A stretch of DNA of 48,902 nt from Klebsiella pneumoniae (GTDB lineage Bacteria > Myxococcota_A > UBA796 > GCA-2862545), in assembly GCA_945861065.1 (NCBI GenBank), contig CAMASI010000024.1, positions 1-48,902 on the forward strand, read 5' to 3'. The notes under the pieces were generated by a model. That model ran no database searches. It was not told where the DNA came from and saw nothing but the letters and a program-made list of their open reading frames with translations. The number at the start of each line of letters is the position of its first letter. The first letter of the stretch is position 1. This document shows positions 7,472 to 16,919 of this stretch, piece by piece. The position numbers were made by a program, and so were the translations under genes.

Positions 7472-8496
7472 ATCAGCCTCCCTTGCGGATCCTCGTCGGG
7501 CGGCACTTCCCGCGGCGGAAGGCCGAGATGGATGCGCCCGTTCGGCGTAGTCACGCGCCCGCGCGGGGTACGCTGCAGCAATCCCAGTTGGAGCAAGAAC
7601 GGTTCGCTCGCTTCTTCGATCGTGTCTTTCGACTCGCCGAGCGCCGCCGACAGCGTGTCCAGGCCCACCGGGCCGCCCGAGAACTTGAGTTCAATTGCCT
7701 CAAGCACCCGCCGGTCCAGGCTATCGAGACCGAGCAGGTCAATATCGAGCCGCACGAGCGACTCACGGGTGGTTCTTGCGTCAATCGTACCGTCACCGTC
7801 GACCTGCGCGAAATCGCGGAGCCGCCGCAGCAAGCGGTTGGCGATCCGAGGTGTGCCGCGCGACCTCTTCGCTAGCTCACGGACTGCATCTACCGTGATG
7901 ACGACTCCGAGTTTCTCCGCGGCACGGATCACGATTTTCTCTAGTTCCTCCGGCTTGTAGAAATCAAATGTGCATTGGATTCCAAATCGAGCCCTCAACG
8001 GAGACGACAACAGGCCCGTGCGCGTCGTCGCGCCCACCAACGTGAACCGGGCGAGCGGTAACTTGACCGACCGAGCAGCCGGGCCTGAACCCAAAACGAC
8101 GTCGATTTCGTAATCCTCCATCGCCGGGTAAAGAACCTCCTCCACCGCTTTTGGGAGTCGGTGAATTTCGTCGATGAACAACACCTGGCGGTGCTCTAGA
8201 TTTGTGAGAATCGCAGCGAGGTCGCCTTTTCTTTCGATACTGGGGCCCGAGGCGGTCGTCACCGGCGTGCCCAACTCCTCCGCCAAAATGCCCGCCAGGC
8301 TGGTCTTGCCCAGGCCCGGCGGGCCGCTGAGCAACACGTGATCGAGCGATTCCGACCGGCCAAGCGCCGCACGCACGTAGACCCGAAGGTTGTCGATGAT
8401 CCGGGGCTGGCCGACGAACTCCCCGAACCGACGTGGACGAAGCGCGGGGTCGCGGTCGGAAGCATCCGACGCATCCGAAATACGGGGGAGGGTCAT
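7468..8496 (-). CDS. ruvB: Holliday junction branch migration ATPase RuvB
   Basis: 342 residues, normal for RuvB. It has an N-terminal [11 protein letters not shown] block, Walker [12 protein letters not shown], Walker [10 protein letters not shown] with the following [16 protein letters not shown], sensor [19 protein letters not shown], and the C-terminal winged helix ending PNGRIHLGL. It is the hexameric motor that drives branch migration with RuvA at recombination intermediates. ATG 8496 overlaps the ruvA stop and its own stop overlaps the DUF192 ATG, both as ATGA. Confidence 0.99.
   Translation of the reverse strand: MTLPRISDASDASDRDPALRPRRFGEFVGQPRIIDNLRVYVRAALGRSESLDHVLLSGPPGLGKTSLAGILAEELGTPVTTASGPSIERKGDLAAILTNLEHRQVLFIDEIHRLPKAVEEVLYPAMEDYEIDVVLGSGPAARSVKLPLARFTLVGATTRTGLLSSPLRARFGIQCTFDFYKPEELEKIVIRAAEKLGVVITVDAVRELAKRSRGTPRIANRLLRRLRDFAQVDGDGTIDARTTRESLVRLDIDLLGLDSLDRRVLEAIELKFSGGPVGLDTLSAALGESKDTIEEASEPFLLQLGLLQRTPRGRVTTPNGRIHLGLPPREVPPDEDPQGRLI
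7477..7483 (-). promoter_or_regulatory. Strong ribosome binding site of the DUF192 gene
   Basis: AGGGAGG on the minus strand, 5 nt before the ATG at 7471. It lies inside the last codons of ruvB. No alternative in-frame start lies close upstream, so the 10-residue leader is real. Confidence 0.75.
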
Positions 8497-9083
8497 CGGC
8501 TCGCCAGAATTCGGAGTGCATCGCGGAGACGCGTTTCGATGGGCGCATCGGTGCCCACCCCGCGCTCAGCGAGGGCAGAAAGCGCTTTGTCGATCTCGCT
8601 CCGCCCGTACTCCAACTGCGCAAGTGCGAGCACCAAGGGGTCCTCGGCGCGCCGCACCGGGGCCGGACCGGCCGGACCGCTGGCGGACAATTTGCCCTTC
8701 AGGTCCAGGATCATGCGTTGCGCCGTCTTCCGACCGATCCCGGAGACCTTGGACAGCGCGGCGATGTCCTCGTGTTCGAGGGCAAGCGCCAACGCATTCG
8801 CAGACAGGGCTTCGAGGGCCGCATGGGCGAGCCGAGGTCCAATCCCGGTCGCGCCGAGGAGCACGAGGAACGCGGCCCGGTCGGCGACGTCCACAAAACC
8901 GTGCAACGTGATCGAATCCTCACGAACGACGGTGACCACGTGAGCGACCGCGTTGTCGCCGTCCGCCAACCACCGCTGGACGGCCCGATGGGGCGCTGCA
9001 ACCTCGTAGCCGACGCCTCGCACGTCAAACACCACGCTTCCTTGGCCGTGGTCTACGACCCGGCCGGTCAGGCGGGCGATCAT
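8493..9083 (-). CDS. ruvA: Holliday junction DNA-binding protein RuvA
   Basis: 196 residues. The N-terminal OB fold ([20 protein letters not shown]) is followed by the helix-hairpin-helix pair ([11 protein letters not shown] and [21 protein letters not shown]) and a C-terminal RuvB-contact domain. ATG 9083 is preferred to TTG 9089 because it overlaps the ruvC stop (ATGA) and aligns with the family start MIxxLxG. It forms the tetramer that clasps the junction for RuvB and RuvC. Confidence 0.98.
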   Translation of the reverse strand: MIARLTGRVVDHGQGSVVFDVRGVGYEVAAPHRAVQRWLADGDNAVAHVVTVVREDSITLHGFVDVADRAAFLVLLGATGIGPRLAHAALEALSANALALALEHEDIAALSKVSGIGRKTAQRMILDLKGKLSASGPAGPAPVRRAEDPLVLALAQLEYGRSEIDKALSALAERGVGTDAPIETRLRDALRILASR

Positions 9084-9616
9084 CGCCAAGCTCCGGCCGG
9101 AACGTGAGATGCGTGGGTGATCGCGATCGCGAGGGCATCCGTCATGTCCAGGGGTCCAGCCGGAACCTCACCCAGCAGCATCCGGACGACTCGGGCGACG
9201 CCCTCCTTGTCTGCACGCCCATGGCCACCAGCGGTCTTCTTCACGGTCTGTGCGTTGTACTCGAATACCTCGTGGCCTGCCTCTGCTGCTGCCAACAGCG
9301 CCACCCCGCGGGCCTGTCCCAACCGCAACGCGCTTTCCGAGCTTTTGTGCCGAAAAATCGCCTCAATTGCGACAGAGTCAGGCTTGTGGGCCGCAATCGC
9401 AGCGCCAAGAAAACGGTGGATGGCGAGCAGACGGGTGGGCATAGGCGTGTCGGGAGAGGTTCGGAGGGCATCAGCGCTGACAAAGGTCAACCGATTCCGG
9501 TTGGCGTCGATGACGCCGAACGCGGTCACTGTGCAGCCAGGGTCTATTCCGAAGACGCGCAGGGTTCGCTCTCCGACCTGTGTAGCCGACCCGACCCGCC
9601 CGGGCGATGAGGCCAT
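9080..9616 (-). CDS. ruvC: Holliday junction resolvase RuvC
   Basis: The core starts RVFGIDPGCTVTAFG and shows the acidic active-site residues: Asp in GIDPG, Glu in AIEAIF, and the Asp pair in DMTDALAIA. The block GRADKEGVAR is the DNA-contact region. Start uncertain: ATG 9616 adds about 18 residues before the conserved RVFGIDPG and has no ribosome binding site. CTG at 9562 would start exactly at the family position and has GGAG 8 nt upstream, but CTG starts are rare, and no GTG or TTG lies between. The open frame beyond 9616 overlaps lpxC and is rejected. First gene of the ruvC-ruvA-ruvB-DUF192 operon. Confidence 0.95.
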   Translation of the reverse strand: MASSPGRVGSATQVGERTLRVFGIDPGCTVTAFGVIDANRNRLTFVSADALRTSPDTPMPTRLLAIHRFLGAAIAAHKPDSVAIEAIFRHKSSESALRLGQARGVALLAAAEAGHEVFEYNAQTVKKTAGGHGRADKEGVARVVRMLLGEVPAGPLDMTDALAIAITHASHVPAGAWR

Positions 9617-9617
9617 G

Positions 9618-10421
9618 ATGGCGTCACTTCGGGCACCGTTCACGCGCATGGGTCGCGGCTTGCACAGCGGGACGCCTTCCGTGGCCCGCGTCGAGCCCGG
9701 TCCACCAGGCTTGTGGTTTGCCAACGGCGACGGAGCGCCGACCCAGTTGGCACCACAAACGGCAAGCGCACAGCCGGGCCGCAGCGTGTGGATCGGCGAC
9801 GGATTCACCATCGATACGCCCGAACACCTGCTCGCTGCGTTGGTGGCCTACGACGTATTCGCTTGTACCGTTCGGGTCTGGGGCGGAGAACTTCCCGCGC
9901 TCGACGGGTGCGCCGAGGCGTGGTGCGCCGCGATTGAGAGCGTGGGCGTCGTGGACGCTCCGAGCCCGCCTGATGTGGTTGTGCAACGCCTGTTCGCAGT
10001 GGAGGAGGCAGGCGGAAGAATGGCGTTTCGGCCCTACGGCGGATTGAGGGTCACCGTCGAGGTCGACTTCGGGGCGCCGCTGATCGGACAAGTTGCCATG
10101 GATGTGGCGCCCGACACATTTCGGCGGGACGTTGCCGGTGCCCGGACCTTTGTCCTGGAGCGAGACGTCGATCGCCTGCTCGCTGCAGGCCACGGAAAGG
10201 GGGCAGACGCTGCCAACACCTGCGTCCTCGGGCCCACCTCCTCGCCCGCTGCCATCGACGAAGCCGTGCGACACAAGTGGCTCGATGTCTTGGGGGACCT
10301 GGGTTCGTTGGGGGCACCGCTGCACGCCGACGTGCGGGTCCGTCGGCCAAGTCATCGTTTGCACATCACCGCGCTGCGGGCGCTCGCTGCGTGGCAGGCC
10401 GGCGACCGCGCCTCCCGTTAG
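9618..10421 (+). CDS. lpxC: UDP-3-O-acyl-N-acetylglucosamine deacetylase LpxC (short form)
   Basis: 267 residues from ATG 9618 (GAGG 5 nt upstream; ATG 9615 also possible), somewhat below the usual 300. LpxC landmarks: GRGLHSG at the start, TPEHLLAAL with the catalytic Glu and first zinc His, [33 protein letters not shown], and [12 protein letters not shown] with the second zinc His and Asp; a His in SHRLHITAL is at the acid-catalyst position. It removes the N-acetyl group in the committed step of lipid A synthesis, so it signals a true outer membrane. The long open frame back to 9117 is antisense to ruvC and is not coding. Divergent from ruvC, with yebC 38 nt downstream. Confidence 0.9.
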   Translation: MASLRAPFTRMGRGLHSGTPSVARVEPGPPGLWFANGDGAPTQLAPQTASAQPGRSVWIGDGFTIDTPEHLLAALVAYDVFACTVRVWGGELPALDGCAEAWCAAIESVGVVDAPSPPDVVVQRLFAVEEAGGRMAFRPYGGLRVTVEVDFGAPLIGQVAMDVAPDTFRRDVAGARTFVLERDVDRLLAAGHGKGADAANTCVLGPTSSPAAIDEAVRHKWLDVLGDLGSLGAPLHADVRVRRPSHRLHITALRALAAWQAGDRASR

Positions 10422-10459
10422 ACCGCGCAAGGCCCACCAAGGGCGAAGGGAGTGATCTC

Positions 10460-11182
10460 ATGGGCCGCATCTTTGAGACCCGCAAGGCGACGATGTTCGC
10501 GCGCTGGGACAAGATGGCGAAGGCGTTCACGCGCATCACCAAAGACATCACCATTGCTGTCAAAAGCGGAGGAGGCAACCCCGACACCAACCCCGTCCTG
10601 CGGCGGGCGATCCAAAATGCCCGCGCCGCCAACATGCCGAAAGACAAGGTCGACACCGCGGTCAAACGCGCTTCCGGCCTGACGACCGTGGACTACGAAG
10701 AGGCGCTGTACGAAGGCTACGCGATGCATGGCATCGCACTCCTCGTGGAGACGGCCACGGACAACACCACCCGCACCGTCGCCAACCTGCGCAGTTATTT
10801 CAATCGGTTTGGCGGCAACCTGGCAACGAGCGGCAGCGTGTCCTACGGCTTTGCCCACATGGGCGTGTTCCGTCTGGACCCCGGCGGAATCGACGCCGAC
10901 GCACTGGAACTCGATCTCATCGATTTCGGCCTTGAAGAACTCGGCGAAGCCACCAACGAAAAAGGCGAACGCCAACTCGTTCTGCGGTGCGGGTTTCAGG
11001 ATTTCGGTCAACTACAAGCCGCAATCGAAGCGCGCGGCATCGTCCCTCAGTCGACTGAATCGGAATGGGTGCCCAGCAACCTCGTCGAGCTGTCAGAAGA
11101 CGCCGTCACCGAGGTACTGCAGTTGGTGGACCGGCTGGAGCAAGACGACGACATCCAAAAGGTGTTTCACAACCTCGCCTGA
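10460..11182 (+). CDS. yebC: YebC/PmpR family protein
   Basis: 240 residues from ATG 10460 with AGGGAG 7 nt upstream. Family blocks: [21 protein letters not shown] (this lineage has MGRxxETRK rather than GHSKW), [57 protein letters not shown]. The family is described both as a transcriptional regulator and as a factor that helps ribosomes through difficult (poly-Pro-like) sequence. In many genomes yebC sits just before ruvC; here it is near ruvC but on the other strand, behind lpxC. Confidence 0.95.
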   Translation: MGRIFETRKATMFARWDKMAKAFTRITKDITIAVKSGGGNPDTNPVLRRAIQNARAANMPKDKVDTAVKRASGLTTVDYEEALYEGYAMHGIALLVETATDNTTRTVANLRSYFNRFGGNLATSGSVSYGFAHMGVFRLDPGGIDADALELDLIDFGLEELGEATNEKGERQLVLRCGFQDFGQLQAAIEARGIVPQSTESEWVPSNLVELSEDAVTEVLQLVDRLEQDDDIQKVFHNLA

Positions 11183-11200
11183 TTTAACGTGCCAGTGACA

Positions 11201-12142
11201 CTACTGGACTGATTCGGTCAGCATGTCCATATGGATCGTCCCATCCAGGGTCATTGGACCCGGCATCGGGGCCGCCGACATCGTCATCCCGATAGACAGG
11301 TCCGACGTCATACGCCCAGAAGTCACCAGGCTGCTAAGGTTCACGTCAAAACGCCCTGTCCCAGTCCCCTCGAAACGGTCGAACACCATCGTCATCCCGC
11401 CAGGCATACCGGGAAATGCGAGGTCGCCTTTCCCCTGCGTGAACACAGTGGCGCTATCGAAGACAACGTGGTCACCGGAACGTTCCACCAACGTCTGCGT
11501 CGTCTCCGCGTGGATCGACATCCCGATCATGCTCATGTCCATGGTCGTGAGCCACCGTCCACCGACTCCGATGCTTTCCGACGGGAAAATGGTCAACGCC
11601 GCCGACAACCCGTCCAACATCCTCTCCAACAACTGGCGCGTCGTCGGGTCGTTCGATTCCACAACGAAGCCTGAGGCGTGCCCCTGAGCGTCCACGACGT
11701 AGTCAATGGACCCTTCCATGGCAGCACCCACCAAAGGGTTGTCGGAGTCGAAGGACTGATGGACGCGGCAGGCACCGGCGTCGTCGGGTCCATCGACCCG
11801 CCACCGCATGTCCACCACGGTCGGAGCCTGCACCCCCGGCACCGGTACTGGAATTTGTTTCCCGTCCGGACCCACAACCGTCATCGCCACCGCGGTCGCC
11901 TGCGTGGTGCGGGTCGTGCCCTCGGTGCCCCCTCGCGGCAGGTAACGGAGCGGAGCGAGCGGCGGTGCGCCGACCTCGATGATGGCAATGTCCACGTCGA
12001 GAGCGAAGGAGTCCGCCATTGCCGCCACGGCACTCTCTGCCGTCATCGGCGGCGAAGGCGGAACCTCGGCACGGCGTTTTCCTGCGACCAAACAAAGCGC
12101 CAGCGGAATTAGGACAAGACGCCTCAACAACCTTGATTTCAT
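11201..12142 (-). CDS. Secreted DUF6263-like protein
   Basis: 313 residues from ATG 12142, with a signal sequence (RRLVLIPLALCLVAG). The ATG has GAGG 5 nt upstream, while the longer open frame to 12235 overlaps the neighbour. The body has the repeating pattern of DUF6263-type periplasmic proteins: IGVGGRWLTTMDM in the middle, an ERSGDHVVFDSATVF strand, a Met/Gly-rich turn, then GTGTGRFDVNLSSLVTSG and a final MTLDGTIHMDML. Function unknown. It follows the PEGA/TPR gene by 7 nt, so the two are probably co-transcribed. Family call is from pattern only. Confidence 0.6.
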   Translation of the reverse strand: MKSRLLRRLVLIPLALCLVAGKRRAEVPPSPPMTAESAVAAMADSFALDVDIAIIEVGAPPLAPLRYLPRGGTEGTTRTTQATAVAMTVVGPDGKQIPVPVPGVQAPTVVDMRWRVDGPDDAGACRVHQSFDSDNPLVGAAMEGSIDYVVDAQGHASGFVVESNDPTTRQLLERMLDGLSAALTIFPSESIGVGGRWLTTMDMSMIGMSIHAETTQTLVERSGDHVVFDSATVFTQGKGDLAFPGMPGGMTMVFDRFEGTGTGRFDVNLSSLVTSGRMTSDLSIGMTMSAAPMPGPMTLDGTIHMDMLTESVQ

Positions 12143-12149
12143 CGCAACC

Positions 12150-13451
12150 TCAAAATGGACCCACCACGATCGTTCCGCCATCTGGGGGCACCGTAGACCC
12201 GCCCAACACCACGGCAGCAGCGACCCCGCCCGCAATCAGGGCAAGCCCGCCTGCGCCGCCAGCCACCGCGGCCACCAACCCGCCACGGCGCCGAGGGGGT
12301 TCACCCGCACCTAGGGCCATCACTGCGGGCCTTGGATCGAGCAAGAGCGCGGCGAGGTAACTGTTCGCCCCCACCGACAACGGAGCCACCGTCGCAATGA
12401 CGTTTTCGCCCAAGGAGCCTTGGGCATCCACCAGCGAAAGTAGCTGTGGGAGCGACGCCAACAGCTCGTCGTCGGCGTCTCCAGACACCGGGACCTTCAC
12501 TGCCGTACTGAACGCTTCGGTCTTTGGCGCATACAACTGGAGGAAAAGTTCGTTGTTGTCAGTGCCCGCGAGCAACACGTAGTCCACACCCTGGGCATGA
12601 GCCCCGAACGAGCGGTACAACCACGAGGTCTGGCGGGAACGACCTGTAGGTGTGGCTGACGCACCGCCGAGCGACGGCGCACCCATGCTCACCTTCAGGT
12701 CGAACGGAACCGTGCCCGGTTGCAAGTCCACCGCCGCGTACCCGGACTTGCCGCCCCCGCGCGCGACGACATGGTGAGTTCCCTGCAGCAACCCTTCGAG
12801 TTCGACGGGGGCGGGTCCTCGCGCCTCGCCGTCCACCCACACAATGGCATTGTCCGCTGCGTCTACGTGGAGTGTGCGGGTATTGGGCGCCAACAACGCG
12901 CGCGCCGCCGCAAACCCTTGGACGACGTCGGGCGGGTATTGCGCCGGATTGGGCGAACGGCTGGGATTGAGGGCCACTGCGTGTTGCCAAGCCGCCTGCG
13001 CCTCCGCCGAACGATCCAGGGCCGCATGGCAGGTACCTAGCGTCATCCACGCTTCCCACAACGACTGGGTCGTGTTGGAGGCGGCCAGGCCAAAACCCAA
13101 GGACTCAATCGCCTTTTCCAACAACGGAATGGCGTCTTCCGGCAGGGCCTGGTTGTACAAATTGGTGCCATCTGCGAGGAACCGGCGGCCCTCGCCCAAG
13201 AGCGCATCGCCGACGATGACGGACTCCCGACCCGCGATCGCGGTAGCCACGTCGGCCGCCGGAAGGGCATCGAGATTCGAGCTGCCGTCAATCAACTCTA
13301 CGATACGCGCGTGAAGCAACTCTTGCGCGCCCGCGTCGAGCGCTGGCTGGTGTACCCCCACCACGGCTACAACGGGCTTGGCCGTTTCCGCAGCAAATGC
13401 GACGGAAGACGTGAACAGGATGCAACCGAAGGGGAACCGGGTCATGTGCAC
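12150..13451 (-). CDS. Secreted/anchored TPR-PEGA protein
   Basis: 433 residues with a signal sequence (FPFGCILFTSSVAFA). Residues about 95-170 form TPR-like helices (LYNQALPEDAIPLLEKAIESL; WMTLGTCHAALDRSAEAQAAWQHAV). Residues about 190-245 are a PEGA-like beta unit (NAIVWVDGEARGPAPVELEGLLQGTHHVVAR). The tail ends in a Gly/Ala-rich hydrophobic segment (GGLALIAGGVAAAVVLGG), probably a membrane anchor. The start is GTG 13451 or ATG 13445; neither has a clear binding site. It is head-to-head with the TPR gene at 13465 with only 13 bp between starts. It probably belongs to the envelope-facing PEGA/TPR group with the kinase at 14953-16875. Confidence 0.7.
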   Translation of the reverse strand: MHMTRFPFGCILFTSSVAFAAETAKPVVAVVGVHQPALDAGAQELLHARIVELIDGSSNLDALPAADVATAIAGRESVIVGDALLGEGRRFLADGTNLYNQALPEDAIPLLEKAIESLGFGLAASNTTQSLWEAWMTLGTCHAALDRSAEAQAAWQHAVALNPSRSPNPAQYPPDVVQGFAAARALLAPNTRTLHVDAADNAIVWVDGEARGPAPVELEGLLQGTHHVVARGGGKSGYAAVDLQPGTVPFDLKVSMGAPSLGGASATPTGRSRQTSWLYRSFGAHAQGVDYVLLAGTDNNELFLQLYAPKTEAFSTAVKVPVSGDADDELLASLPQLLSLVDAQGSLGENVIATVAPLSVGANSYLAALLLDPRPAVMALGAGEPPRRRGGLVAAVAGGAGGLALIAGGVAAAVVLGGSTVPPDGGTIVVGPF

Positions 13452-13464
13452 GACGGGAGTTTAG

Positions 13465-14910
13465 GTGGTTTCGCTTGTCCTAACGTGGTGGGCCCTGGGT
13501 TCGCAGGCCTTTGCTGTGTCCGCCGCTGAAAGCCTGTTGGCCTCCGGTCGGCTGGCCGAGAGCGCCACGGCGGCACAAGCCGCAGCACGAGCTGCCCCTG
13601 ACGACATTGAGGTCCAGGTGGAATGGATCGATTCGATGCACTTCACGGGCAGAACCCAGGAGGCGGTTTCCGTATTTGCCAAGCGCGCGGAACTGAACCC
13701 CACCGACGCGAACGGATGGGCGTTGCTTGGGCGGGCCAGCCAGGGCGCGGCCGCCTCACGAACCGCGTACGAGCGCGCTTTGCGCATCGACCCAGAACAC
13801 GCGCTTGCACATCTCGGGATGGCGGCGGTCCACCTTGTCGCTGGGCACATCACCGAGGCGCGTGACGCGTACGCGGTAGCGACTACCTACGATGTTGGGT
13901 TGGGAGAAGCGTGGTCCGGCCTCGTTCGCACCTCACTGACGTTGGGAGACCGACCCGGCGCCTTGGCCGCGGCCCGGAAGGGAATGGCCGCCGTCCCGGA
14001 GGATCCCACCCTTGTACTCTGGGTGGCCGAACTCGATCCCGACTCTGCCGACAAGATTCTCCGAGAGGGTGTCGCTCGGATCCCGTGGGCGCCTCGTTTG
14101 TCGGCTCGCCTAAGCGAAGAACGCCTCAGTCTGGGTGACGCGGCCGGTGCCCGAACCTTTGCCGCATCGGCGCTCGCCCTCGACCCGACGCTGACCGCCG
14201 CCATCGCCGTGTTCTCTCCTGCCGACGAGATCGTGACCGGTCGGCTCGACTTTGCAGCGTGGGAGCGCCTCGCAACTGCGCGCGAACGCCTCAAAGACGA
14301 CCCCAAAGGCGCCCGAGCCGAGTTCGACGCCGTGGTGGTCGCCTGGCCACGCAGTGTGCTCGCTTTGCTCGGTCGCAGCGTGTGCGGCACGACGTTGGGA
14401 GACTCGGTATCGGCGGAAGCCGACCTGCGCTCAGCTGCGAGCCTTGCGCCAGCGGACGGGGAGGTTTCGGGGGCCTTGGGCCTGCTTCTGCTCAACTTGG
14501 GTCGGACCGCGGAAGCGATCCGTCCGCTCGATGTCGCCCGTTCGGCCCGGCCGTGGGACGCGGGCTTGTGGTACGCGAGCGGCATGGCACGCGCGCGTGC
14601 TGGCGACGTTGCGGGCGGGCTGTCCATCCTAGCCCAGGCGGAGAACGACTTTCCAAGAGACGCGCGGCTGTGGACGGCTCACGTCGATCTGTTGCTGACC
14701 GCGGGTCGCACAGAAGAAGCCACCGCGGTCGCTCGTGCCGGCCTCATGCACGTCTCCGACCCAAAACTCGCCGCGATGTACGTGGCGGCGGCCGCCCGAA
14801 GCGGACGAACCGCGGACGCCGCTGCGCTGTTGGAACAACTTGCGTCCCAAAGCGGCAGCAAGGTGCTGGCGGACCTCGCAGCCAAGCTAAGAGCGACTCC
14901 CCCACGCTGA
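13465..14910 (+). CDS. Secreted tetratricopeptide-repeat protein
   Basis: 481 residues from GTG 13465 with GGGAG 5 nt upstream. The leader MVSLVLTWWALGSQAFA is a short signal sequence. The rest is a solenoid of TPR-type helix pairs, with clear units at RTAYERALRIDPEHALAHLG, AWSGLVRTSLTLGDRPGALA, ALGLLLLNLGRTAEAIRPLD and DLLLTAGRTEEATAVARAGL. It is a scaffold for protein-protein contacts; the partner is not evident. It diverges from the PEGA/TPR gene and converges on the kinase gene. Confidence 0.75.
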   Translation: MVSLVLTWWALGSQAFAVSAAESLLASGRLAESATAAQAAARAAPDDIEVQVEWIDSMHFTGRTQEAVSVFAKRAELNPTDANGWALLGRASQGAAASRTAYERALRIDPEHALAHLGMAAVHLVAGHITEARDAYAVATTYDVGLGEAWSGLVRTSLTLGDRPGALAAARKGMAAVPEDPTLVLWVAELDPDSADKILREGVARIPWAPRLSARLSEERLSLGDAAGARTFAASALALDPTLTAAIAVFSPADEIVTGRLDFAAWERLATARERLKDDPKGARAEFDAVVVAWPRSVLALLGRSVCGTTLGDSVSAEADLRSAASLAPADGEVSGALGLLLLNLGRTAEAIRPLDVARSARPWDAGLWYASGMARARAGDVAGGLSILAQAENDFPRDARLWTAHVDLLLTAGRTEEATAVARAGLMHVSDPKLAAMYVAAAARSGRTADAAALLEQLASQSGSKVLADLAAKLRATPPR

Positions 14911-14929
14911 TCGTCGGGGCAGCAACACC

Positions 14930-14945
14930 CCTGAGCCTGCTCAGG
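14930..14945. terminator. Hairpin between convergent genes, possible terminator
   Basis: CCTGAGCCTGCTCAGG is a perfect inverted repeat (7-bp arms at most) in the 42-bp space between the TPR gene and the kinase gene, which converge. It has no T-tract, so it is a weak candidate for a bidirectional terminator. Confidence 0.35.
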
Positions 14946-14952
14946 CGCAGTT

Positions 14953-16875
14953 CTACGAAGGTCCGGCACGTACGGTGGCCGTCTCCCCCCCCGCGATGAC
15001 AACGTCTTGCGTCAGTTCAATCCCGAGGTCACCGTTCTCAACTCGGATCTTGTACGTCCCGGCCTTGAGCGCCCAACCCTTGAGCGGCGCGGTCTTATCG
15101 ATTTTCTTCCCATTGATATACACGTTCGCCCACCCGCCACCGACCAGCGTGACCGTCAGCGCGCCACTAACGTCCGCGACCGGGCTCATGCTGCGGTTGA
15201 ACGAAGAGGGCCCACGAGCGAGGTTATCGAGCGTACCGCTCACGGTTTGGTGACCTGCCAACCGATATTCCACCGCGTAGTTGTTGCCGGCTGTACCGCT
15301 CTTCCATTTCAACGGCGTCCGACCCACGTCGTTTCCGTTGACGAGAACGGTGGCACCAGACGGAGACGACGAGAACGACACCTCAGCGGCCGAGGCGGCC
15401 GAGCGCGGGTTGCTCTGTCGCGGCTGCGGAACGGTTTCCGAAGGCGCTGAAGCGACCGTTGAAACAACAGGGAGCTGCACCAGCGTCCGTGCAAATCGCG
15501 TCGCCTTGCCGGCGGTCACCGTGACTTTCTCTTCGATGGGTTGGTAGCCCTCGGCGGTGAGGCGCACGACGTGAATGCCCGGATCGAGGTCGGTCAGCAG
15601 CAACACATCGGAGGTGCCCTTCAGCTCCTTGTCCACGTGAACGGAGGCCACCGGGAGCACCTGAACGTCAATGCTGCCAGTGGTGGCCGTCACCAATGGC
15701 ACATCAGTGTCCGGTTGTTGAGGCCCAAACAACAACAACGCAATCGAGATTGAAGCGGCCGCCACAGCAGCCAACATCAGGGTCGCAGCCGCAACCAGCG
15801 GGAACCAACTGGTCACCGGTGCCGCGGCCGGCGGAGGCGTGGGGCCCGCATCCAACAAGGCATCCGGGTCCGCGTCGCGCATCTCGCGGGCCACCGCGGC
15901 ACCCGCTTCAAGGCGACTGCGTTCATCCGCGATTTCGTCGGTGAACAAATCCTTCATGAAGGCGCTGACGTCGGGCCGAAGCGTATCCGGGGTCGCCGGA
16001 AACAGGAACTCCCGAAGGTCGTCTGCGAGCTCGAGTCCGTCCCGGTACCTGTCGGTGGGCTGAGTCGCGAGGCACTTCAAGACGATCAGTTCCAACCGGT
16101 CCGGAATCTTGGGATTGTGAACCGTCGGTTTCGGAAAGTCTCCGTCGCGGATCATCTTGAGCGTCGCGATTTCGCTTTCCGTCTTGAACAGTCGGCGTCC
16201 CGTCAGCATCTCATACAGGATGATGCCCAACGAGAAGATGTCGGACCGGCCGTCCACGTCTTTGCCGGTCGCCTGTTCGGGGCTCATGTACTCGAACTTG
16301 CCCTTGAGTACGCCGTCACGTGTTTCGTACGCGTTGATCTCGGCCTTGGCGATTCCGAAATCGACGATCTTGACCTCGCCCTCGTAAGAAACAAGCACGT
16401 TGGACGGGCTGACGTCGCGGTGCACGATGCCGTAGGCGTTGCCCTGCATGTCCGTTTTCGTGTGGGCGTACTGCAGGCCCTTCGCCACCTCATGCGCGAC
16501 GTAAGCGGCGAAGCGCGGGGGCAGGTGTTGTTTCCGTCGCGCCAGCTTCCGCAGGATGTTGCGCGTGTCTTTCCCGTCCACGCGCTCCATCGCGATGAAG
16601 TAGTTCTGCATCAACTTGCCAAAGTCGTAGATCCGTACGACGTTGGGATGTTGCAACGCGACCGTCACCTTGGCTTCGTCGATGAACATCTCGACGAACT
16701 CAGAGTTTTCGCCAATGTGAGGGAGAATTCGCTTGATGACAAGCAGGTTCTCGAAGCCGGCATGCCCATACGTCTTCGCAAGAAAGATCTCGGCCATGCC
16801 TCCGATCGCGATCTTGTCGACCAGGAAGTATTTTCCGAAAGCTTCGGTCGTGAAGGGCGGGTTCGCCGTGCTCAA
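14953..16875 (-). CDS. Membrane Hanks-type Ser/Thr protein kinase with extracytoplasmic PEGA repeats
   Basis: 640 residues from TTG 16875. The kinase domain (about 14-290) has the Gly loop IAIGGMAEIFLAK, Lys in LLVIKRIL, catalytic loop HRDVSPSN, DFGIAK, EYMSPEQ and DIFSLGIILYEMLTGR, and is expected to be active. HRDVSPSN in place of HRDLKPEN is typical of myxobacterial kinases. A linker leads to one TM helix (LVAAATLMLAAVAAASISIALLLFG, about 345-370). Outside are three PEGA-like beta units: about 395-450 (VDVQ-type strand with VHVDKELKGTSDV), about 490-560 (GATVLVNGNDVGRTPLKW) and about 575-640 (ANVYINGKKIDKTAPL). It lies 44 nt after the small lipoprotein gene that follows dapB, on the same strand, and may be co-transcribed with it. 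Confidence 0.93.
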   Translation of the reverse strand: MSTANPPFTTEAFGKYFLVDKIAIGGMAEIFLAKTYGHAGFENLLVIKRILPHIGENSEFVEMFIDEAKVTVALQHPNVVRIYDFGKLMQNYFIAMERVDGKDTRNILRKLARRKQHLPPRFAAYVAHEVAKGLQYAHTKTDMQGNAYGIVHRDVSPSNVLVSYEGEVKIVDFGIAKAEINAYETRDGVLKGKFEYMSPEQATGKDVDGRSDIFSLGIILYEMLTGRRLFKTESEIATLKMIRDGDFPKPTVHNPKIPDRLELIVLKCLATQPTDRYRDGLELADDLREFLFPATPDTLRPDVSAFMKDLFTDEIADERSRLEAGAAVAREMRDADPDALLDAGPTPPPAAAPVTSWFPLVAAATLMLAAVAAASISIALLLFGPQQPDTDVPLVTATTGSIDVQVLPVASVHVDKELKGTSDVLLLTDLDPGIHVVRLTAEGYQPIEEKVTVTAGKATRFARTLVQLPVVSTVASAPSETVPQPRQSNPRSAASAAEVSFSSSPSGATVLVNGNDVGRTPLKWKSGTAGNNYAVEYRLAGHQTVSGTLDNLARGPSSFNRSMSPVADVSGALTVTLVGGGWANVYINGKKIDKTAPLKGWALKAGTYKIRVENGDLGIELTQDVVIAGGETATVRAGPS

Positions 16876-16919
16876 CCATCACCCCAGCGTGGCATCAACC
16901 TCAAGGGGACCCCGCAATA

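Noticed and set aside
9117..9614. N-terminal extension of the lpxC frame to 434 residues
   Set aside because: The added part is antisense to ruvC and has no LpxC similarity; the family starts at about 9648 (GRGLHSG).
11190..11207. Short inverted repeat CCAGT...ACTGG between yebC and the DUF6263-like gene
   Set aside because: Five-base arms without a T-tract and overlapping a stop codon; not enough for a terminator call.
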